Assembly (NCBI GenBank): GCA_025965755.1
Contig: JAOPWI010000061.1
Span: 1-8,371 of the forward strand
Direction of reading: 5' to 3'
Length of the DNA stretch: 8,371 nt
Origin: Frankiales bacterium
Lineage (GTDB): Bacteria; Actinomycetota; Actinomycetes; Mycobacteriales; SCTD01
Part shown: piece after piece, positions 6,601 through 8,371 of the stretch
Numbering within the stretch: the stretch's first letter is position 1
How the letters are laid out: the number at the start of each line of letters is the position of its first letter
The notes under the pieces: model-generated
Seen by the model: only the letters and a program-made list of their open reading frames with translations
Database searches by the model: none
Told to the model about the DNA's origin: nothing
Translations under genes and position numbers: made by a program

Positions 6601-8371
6601 GGTCGCGACCCGGCTGCGCATCGCCCAGGCGGAGTCCGGCCGGCCGCAGGGACGCGCGTACAGCTGGGACCCGCGCCAGGGCGTCGCCCGGTTCCCCTTC
6701 GTCATCATCCCGTGGCAACCGCTCGAGGTCACCGTCACCTTCGACCGGCCCGAGCTGGTCCGTGACGTCGACGTGCACGTCGGCGAGAAGCGGGTGCGCG
6801 CCGTCGCGCAGCCGGACGGCAGCTGGCGGGCCGAGCACACCTACCCGCAGGGCGAGATCAGCGCGACCTGGACCTCCGTCGCGCAGCCGACGCCGGTCGG
6901 CTCCGCGGACCGGCCGGCCGAGGCGGACCTGCGACCGGAGCTGCCCCCGCTGTTCGAGGGGTTCCGGCTGCTCGCGGCGCCGCCGTCGGCGCCGGGTCCG
7001 GACGGCTCGGCCGGCACGTCGGTCCGGCTGGCCCTGCCCGCGGCGCAGGGCGGAGCCACGGCGACCGTCCGGACGACCTACAGCGACCCGGGCGGTTACA
7101 CCGTGACCGCCGAGGACCGGGCGGCCGAGGCCCGCACCGGCGTCGCGATGTACGGGCTGGCACTGGACGAGGTCCCCGGCCAGGGACCCGTCCGGACCAT
7201 CCGCCTGACCGGCTACGTGCCCCGCAACCAGGTCGTCGCGGGCGCGGGCCCGGGCCGGAGCGCGTCGGGCATGCGCACCGGGAGCCGCGGGCTGCGCGCC
7301 CTGGCCGCTGGCGACACGCTGGTGAAGGTGACCATGGACATGGCCATGGAGCTCACCGAGCGCAACGCCTTCGACGCGGGCATGGACGCCGCCAACCTCG
7401 CCCAGTCGACCGGCAATCAGGACAAGTACGGCAGGATCATGGCGCTGCGCAGTGCGCTGAGGTGCCCGGAGAAGGTGCCCGGCACGGTTCAGTACCTGGA
7501 CGAGACCCTGCCCACCCTGGCCATGCGGACCGACCTGGTGGTCGCCGGTGGCGGCCTGCTCGCCGCGCTGGCCGCTCCCGCCACGTTCGGCGTCGGGACG
7601 GTCGCCCTGGGCCTGGGGACGCTGGCCCTGGGCAAGGCGCTCGACGACAACATGAACGCGCGGCTGGCCGGTGCCGAGTGGCTCGTCCGGCACGCGAACA
7701 CGACCCTCTGCGATCCGCCGAGCGACCCGGGCGACCCGGGCGACTGGGACGGCGACGGCGTGCCCGACGGCCCCGAGGGCGGCAGCTCGACGGAGGGCGG
7801 CTGGGGCGACAGTGACGGCACCGGTCCCGCCGGGTCACCGGTGTGGATCTACGACCCCAGCGGCTACGTGTACGAGGGCGTGGCAGCGCAGCGACTCGAG
7901 GGCGTCCAGGCGACCCTGCTGCACGGGGCCACGCGCCACGGCCCGTGGCGCCCGTGGGACGCCGGCTGGTACGGCCAGGTCAACCCGCTGGTGACCGACG
8001 CCGCGGGCAAGTACGCCTGGGACGTGCCGGAGGGCTGGTGGAAGGTCCAGTTCGACAAGCCCGGCTACGAGACGGCCTTCAGCGACGCCCTGCCGGTGCT
8101 CCCCCCACAGCTGGACGTCAACGTCGCGATGGTGCCGGTCGCGCCGCCCTCGCTGGCCGCGGTCCGCGTCGTGGGCGGCGAGCTGGAGGCGGCCTTCACG
8201 CAGTGGATGGACCCCGCCTCCGTGGCGACGGAGCTGACGGTCACGGACGCCGCGGGCAACCCGGTCGCCGGAACCGTGGCGCCCAGCGGCGGCCAGCCCG
8301 TTCCCGGGACGACGCGCACGGCGGCCCAGCGCTTCCGGTTCGCCCCGGCCGCCGCCCTGGCGCCCGGCGGC
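665..8371 (+). CDS. Giant secreted multidomain surface protein (carboxypeptidase-regulatory-like repeats, beta-propeller, FnIII, Ig-like), 3' end outside window
   Basis: One frame (GTG 665 as residue 1) stays open to the window edge, giving at least 2,569 residues. There is no ATG near the start. GTG 665 and TTG 695 are the candidates; both give a signal peptide, and GTG is taken as the commoner codon, though neither has a good Shine-Dalgarno site. Residues 21-49 hold RSARR, a hydrophobic core and an APARA cleavage site. Next come six carboxypeptidase-regulatory-like beta-sandwiches starting near 50, 139, 230, 314, 403 and 487 (DAQGRF, STGAYGL, PAGTYRV); a propeller (592-1010); two FnIII-like domains (1012-1197); a TLTET beta domain (1198-1316); about five more sandwiches (1316-1766); DUF11-like (1766-1887) and Ig-like (1888-1975) domains; beta-rich sequence to 2190; a helical segment (2190-2353); and a C-terminal module (2390 on). 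No catalytic motif was seen. Inferred role: cell-surface or extracellular matrix, adhesion or binding protein. The anchor, if any, lies beyond the window. Substrate and partners are unknown. Confidence 0.88.
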   Translation, partial: MPVSERPGPALSAASSPSPRSARRLGWLLAATLVASLVTPLATSAPARAAGPQVVLSGTVTGPAGPVAGARVEITQPDGHPVTTVTADGTGAYRAALSPGTYRAGALPPADNLVRLADGAQVDVEATADRTVALALRAPSNVGTVRREVTGSAPVTVQGARISVTGYDGHGEIASAVSASDGSWAVHVPGGTYALRAQPPAGSSELLVPHDGYLFAPAAGPDVLLRLPNVTGLVRDPDARPVAGAAVEAFRPGRSQAWAVAVTDAQGRFGLRLDEVQHVVTARPPDGSPAGLAAGQSTVTVPARDVVVELVRANLLGRVLSPDGSAGQAGARVEVLDGHDEVVDAAVADSTGAYGLRLPAGPARLTAYGADAPYDWLPGSLGVTVAADGSTAGNDVRLQLADVVGTVTAGGGPASGVRVRLLNAAGDPVGESVRTDAQGRFALLAPAGRHGLAFSAPYPYTAPDPLTFTRPAGQRVTGLTAVLLSPTLTGRVLGPDGAGRSSALTVVDLDRREQVALPPGRDTSTFGGDFALLLPAGTYRVTAVPGGCGSSPCDSGERLSAAAATVTVPADGAADVTLAAGRRADQPWVAERLTVSPSGTPANADSDGAALSGDGRHAAFSSAATNLVTTAAGGRQVYVRDLLARTTELVSRSSSGAPAGTTSGGGPAAGPSASPSSPATPSSRSDQVALDADASVVAFRSTASDLVAADTNGQPDVFVRDRAAGTTVRVSQPQAGGQADAESGAPSLDGTGRRVAFVSRASTLVPGVAVPAGGWQVYLLDRDTGALTAPLSGTSDSAVTPVLSADGSTLVAHAHRPDDPVTGARDGWTLVAVALATGTVTDIDRVSDRNSSGETDLRAPSVSPDGTRLGYTARLDQEGRLHGVLQPRTASRTGPTWTVARPPLFTDAPVPGPASLAPALLSADGSSLAVEGPDPLGQAVGRQVWLAPAAGGPTRLTTLGPVGLGADNWTFLRAVSPDARALLVEGGAGDLVAGTTEPGDDSDVYLVRRADDTAGPTWAEPASALTASDVGPTVARLSWQPATDPSGVDRYRLLRDGQQVLDTTGTTHLVTGLAPDTSYAFQVQARDGAGTWSADGPTLTLRTAGAGAGPRLLDATAGTGGRVELVWEAAPVQAALRLYRREGAGTFAPVADLPAGTSTHTDTGLAAGTTYAWQVRRISGGTEVVHTGEATATTPALSITGTDVIPTLASAGSATGRLVRSGSDLGLVVRGEPGRAASAVLSWLSWLDEAGARRSSPVPAATTVTLTETTDPGTYQGAFPLAAGVAEVTGVLGRLSDGHGSVVTAAASRVPLRVAGRLTVSFPDSPAGSLVGATLVVSSASAGSALLPTDGEAVAADLVPGDDYRLTLSDAQARRVGGQSGLAVRPGLPVTVGLSPTLPADLTVDITDPESGALPYASVVVTDADGEYVGWGSADHTGRARVYGALSHGPVTVTVTPPYGDELLQPRSVPLVLTPGANTVVLASGSRPSGTIRGVVQDQHGAPLPEALVTLSQTGTPGLERRTTTDADGRYTLRGAAGAGILRASAPGVATTRPVTVVAGSIAGGDLVLRLPSAYRVRLDVFTRSLTSAYTGPLPMDVRTASSLALVLTGPDGTRSGYSLDSAGSDPGTVLVRGYPGDVVQLCGNGRALGDPGQRCSTVTLGEATDVVAELRLGAAARLVVPVRAADGSPFPGSWEADLARRLPDGTYETSGTLRGSGTDAEVPVPEAGTWRVTLRGNGGTGSTEQVLATGADLRTPTVRLRRPAHLSAASDAVTAIRNTVRPGGLLDLRAQITNAGAALPAAALRLSVPAGATAVADQVLLDGLPATGVTASAGQLEVPLGPVAAGATRVVRYQLRIDAGNAAAAFSLGGELVHGGEAESLAPAEVTADRLTLAAPASVSGSELTVSGTALPHASVRVYDGARLLTTTAATRGGVYRTAVTLPARPLLGRHALRAETDSPDGTLTSPTVPVRVEPQAAVATRLRIAQAESGRPQGRAYSWDPRQGVARFPFVIIPWQPLEVTVTFDRPELVRDVDVHVGEKRVRAVAQPDGSWRAEHTYPQGEISATWTSVAQPTPVGSADRPAEADLRPELPPLFEGFRLLAAPPSAPGPDGSAGTSVRLALPAAQGGATATVRTTYSDPGGYTVTAEDRAAEARTGVAMYGLALDEVPGQGPVRTIRLTGYVPRNQVVAGAGPGRSASGMRTGSRGLRALAAGDTLVKVTMDMAMELTERNAFDAGMDAANLAQSTGNQDKYGRIMALRSALRCPEKVPGTVQYLDETLPTLAMRTDLVVAGGGLLAALAAPATFGVGTVALGLGTLALGKALDDNMNARLAGAEWLVRHANTTLCDPPSDPGDPGDWDGDGVPDGPEGGSSTEGGWGDSDGTGPAGSPVWIYDPSGYVYEGVAAQRLEGVQATLLHGATRHGPWRPWDAGWYGQVNPLVTDAAGKYAWDVPEGWWKVQFDKPGYETAFSDALPVLPPQLDVNVAMVPVAPPSLAAVRVVGGELEAAFTQWMDPASVATELTVTDAAGNPVAGTVAPSGGQPVPGTTRTAAQRFRFAPAAALAPGG
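695..811 (+). other. Sec-type signal peptide coding segment
   Basis: From TTG 695 the peptide begins MSAASSPSPRSARR (n-region, positive charges at its end). It continues with LGWLLAATLVASLVTPLA (hydrophobic core) and TSAPARA before AGPQ (c-region, AxA-type signal peptidase I site), so cleavage is expected after codon 809-811. No Cys follows the site, so this is not a lipoprotein, and there is no twin-arginine motif with the usual context. Starting at GTG 665 would add ten residues (MPVSERPGPA) to the n-region without disturbing it. Confidence 0.85.
812..2404 (+). repeat. Six tandem carboxypeptidase-regulatory-like / transthyretin-like beta-sandwich domains
   Basis: Six diverged protein repeats of about 84-91 residues begin near bases 812, 1079, 1352, 1604, 1871 and 2123. 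Each opens with a short strand of the type LSGTVTG, VTGLVRD, LLGRVLSPDG, VVGTVTA or LTGRVLGPDG. A 'GARVEV'-like strand follows, then a turn such as TDAQGRF or STGAYGL, then PAGTYRV or PGGTYAL. This is the pattern of CarboxypepD_reg/CNA-B-like folds, which usually act as stalks or spacers in exported proteins. The sixth carries a Cys pair (548 and 553). The copies differ strongly, so this is an old protein repeat, not a recent DNA duplication. Confidence 0.75.
2438..3694 (+). other. TolB/WD40-like beta-propeller domain, seven blade motifs
   Basis: Seven motifs of the type L-S-x-D-G-x-x-(V/L)-A-F occur at residues 611, 690, 748, 803, 862, 921 and 975 (GTG numbering): LSGDGRHAAF, LDADASVVAF, LDGTGRRVAF, LSADGSTLVA, VSPDGTRLGY, LSADGSSLAV and VSPDARALLV. 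Several are followed about 20 residues later by strands such as DVFVRD, QVYLLD and DVYLVR. From the second motif on, the spacing is a steady 54-59 residues, as expected for one blade each. The first gap is longer (79) because of a Ser/Pro/Gly-rich stretch. The domain resembles the PD40/TolB-like propellers of secreted actinobacterial proteins and is probably a binding module; its ligand is unknown. Confidence 0.75.
3698..4255 (+). other. Two fibronectin type III-like domains
   Basis: The first (residues about 1012-1104) has the FnIII hallmarks: a Trp in VARLSWQPATDPSGVDRY, then GLAPDTSYAFQVQARDGAG and a closing LTLRTA. The second (about 1105-1197) repeats the pattern more loosely: RVELVWEAAP, LRLYRREG, then GLAAGTTYAWQVRRISGG. 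FnIII pairs are common spacer or binding modules in exported bacterial proteins. They follow the last propeller blade directly, so they probably link the propeller to the second stalk. Confidence 0.78.
4865..5959 (+). repeat. Second block of carboxypeptidase-regulatory-like beta-sandwiches
   Basis: Units begin near 4865, 5120, 5384 and 5690, with a weaker unit just before (about 4610-4864). The clearest is TIRGVVQDQHGAPLPEALV followed by TDADGRYTLRG at 5132-5270, a textbook CarboxypepD_reg strand-turn-strand pattern. The unit near 5384-5690 is longer (about 102 residues) and carries a Cys pair (1643 and 1656). The last two are assigned from strand rhythm and are less certain. With the N-terminal block they form stalk-like arms on either side of the propeller and FnIII modules. 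Confidence 0.6.
7232..7723 (+). other. Met-rich helical segment with a 33-residue Gly/Ala/Leu hydrophobic stretch
   Basis: Residues about 2190-2353 break the beta-sandwich pattern. The first part is predicted helical and Met-rich (VKVTMDMAMELTERNAF, then FDAGMDAANLAQ). After a Cys (2267), residues 2291-2323 form an uninterrupted uncharged stretch beginning LVVAGGGLLAALAAP and ending TVALGLGTLALG, long enough for one membrane span or a helical hairpin. The charged KALDDNMNARLAGAEW follows, then a second Cys (2349). I do not recognise this domain. It could be a membrane-inserting element or a buried hydrophobic helical bundle. Confidence 0.55.
7724..7834 (+). other. Asp/Gly-rich linker with a calcium-type DxDxDGxxxD loop
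   Basis: The linker reads SDPGDPGDWDGDGVPDGPEG and continues Gly/Ser/Glu-rich. Asp at residues 2360, 2362, 2364 and 2368 matches the DxDxDG spacing of thrombospondin type 3 repeats and related calcium loops found between domains of bacterial surface proteins. A nine-base direct repeat (gacccgggc twice) encodes the PGDPGD part. Calcium binding is inferred from spacing only. Confidence 0.6.
7835..8371 (+). other. YDPSGYVYEG beta module followed by the start of a Big_5-like Ig domain
   Basis: Residues 2394-2494 carry WIYDPSGYVYEGV, LEGVQATLLHG, DAGWYGQVNPLVTDAAGKYAW, DVPEGWWKVQFDKPGYETA and PPQLDVNVAMV. I recall this sequence pattern as a recurrent module of large cell-surface proteins in Firmicutes and other bacteria, directly followed by an SbsA/Big_5-type Ig domain. 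Here too the next residues (VRVVGGELEAAFTQWMDPAS, then LTVTDAAGNPVAGTV) look like the first strands of Big_5, which the window edge cuts off. The match is from memory and was not searched. Confidence 0.6.

Noticed and set aside
2315..7693. Minus-strand open frame of 1,792 codons
   Set aside because: Its translation is almost only G, R, A, P, Q, V, H and D with no domain, signal or motif. It is antisense to a frame with clear domains throughout. With G/C at nearly every third position, the opposite strand rarely meets stop codons, so such shadows are expected.
1..8371. Mobile element, CRISPR, tRNA/rRNA, toxin-immunity or phage genes
   Set aside because: No terminal repeats, transposase or integrase motifs, spaced direct repeats or RNA gene signatures were seen. 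The giant protein shows no nuclease, deaminase or other toxin motif in the visible part; its C-terminal end, where such a domain would lie, is outside the window.

Overview
The window is very GC-rich (roughly three quarters G+C by eye), with G or C in nearly every third codon position. It carries the end of a gene typical of Actinobacteria (acVLRF1 type). Together these point to a high-GC actinobacterium, probably a chromosomal segment. Family or genus cannot be fixed from this sequence.

Layout: 1-468 is the 3' end of a plus-strand gene for an acVLRF1-type (Vms1/ANKZF1-like) peptidyl-tRNA hydrolase, a translation quality-control factor. Its stop codon sits in the loop of a strong 11-bp hairpin (454-480), and a second bulged hairpin follows (503-541). 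The two look like a terminator region separating this gene from the next. Positions 469-664 are otherwise non-coding, with no convincing promoter and no strong Shine-Dalgarno site.

From about 665 (GTG) or 695 (TTG) to the end of the window, one plus-strand frame stays open without a stop. It encodes at least about 2,560 residues of a giant exported multidomain protein, and the C-terminus lies outside the window. In order it has: a Sec-type signal peptide; six tandem carboxypeptidase-regulatory-like/transthyretin-like beta-sandwiches; a TolB/WD40-like beta-propeller with seven regularly spaced blade motifs; two fibronectin type III-like domains; a beta domain with a 'TLTET..PGTYQG' motif; about five more carboxypeptidase-regulatory-like beta-sandwiches; a DUF11-like and an Ig-like domain; further beta-rich sequence; a Met-rich helical segment with a 33-residue Gly/Ala/Leu hydrophobic stretch; a DxDxDGxxxD calcium-type loop; a 'YDPSGYVYEG...DVPEGWWKV' module; and the start of a Big_5-like Ig domain. 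No catalytic domain is recognisable.

The two genes do not look functionally linked: one is a cytoplasmic ribosome-rescue enzyme, the other a secreted or surface structural/adhesive protein, and strong hairpins separate them. No mobile element, CRISPR array, tRNA or rRNA was seen. The long open frames on the minus strand and in the other plus frames are composition artefacts. The most interesting object is the giant surface protein, in particular its internal propeller and its helical hydrophobic insert.
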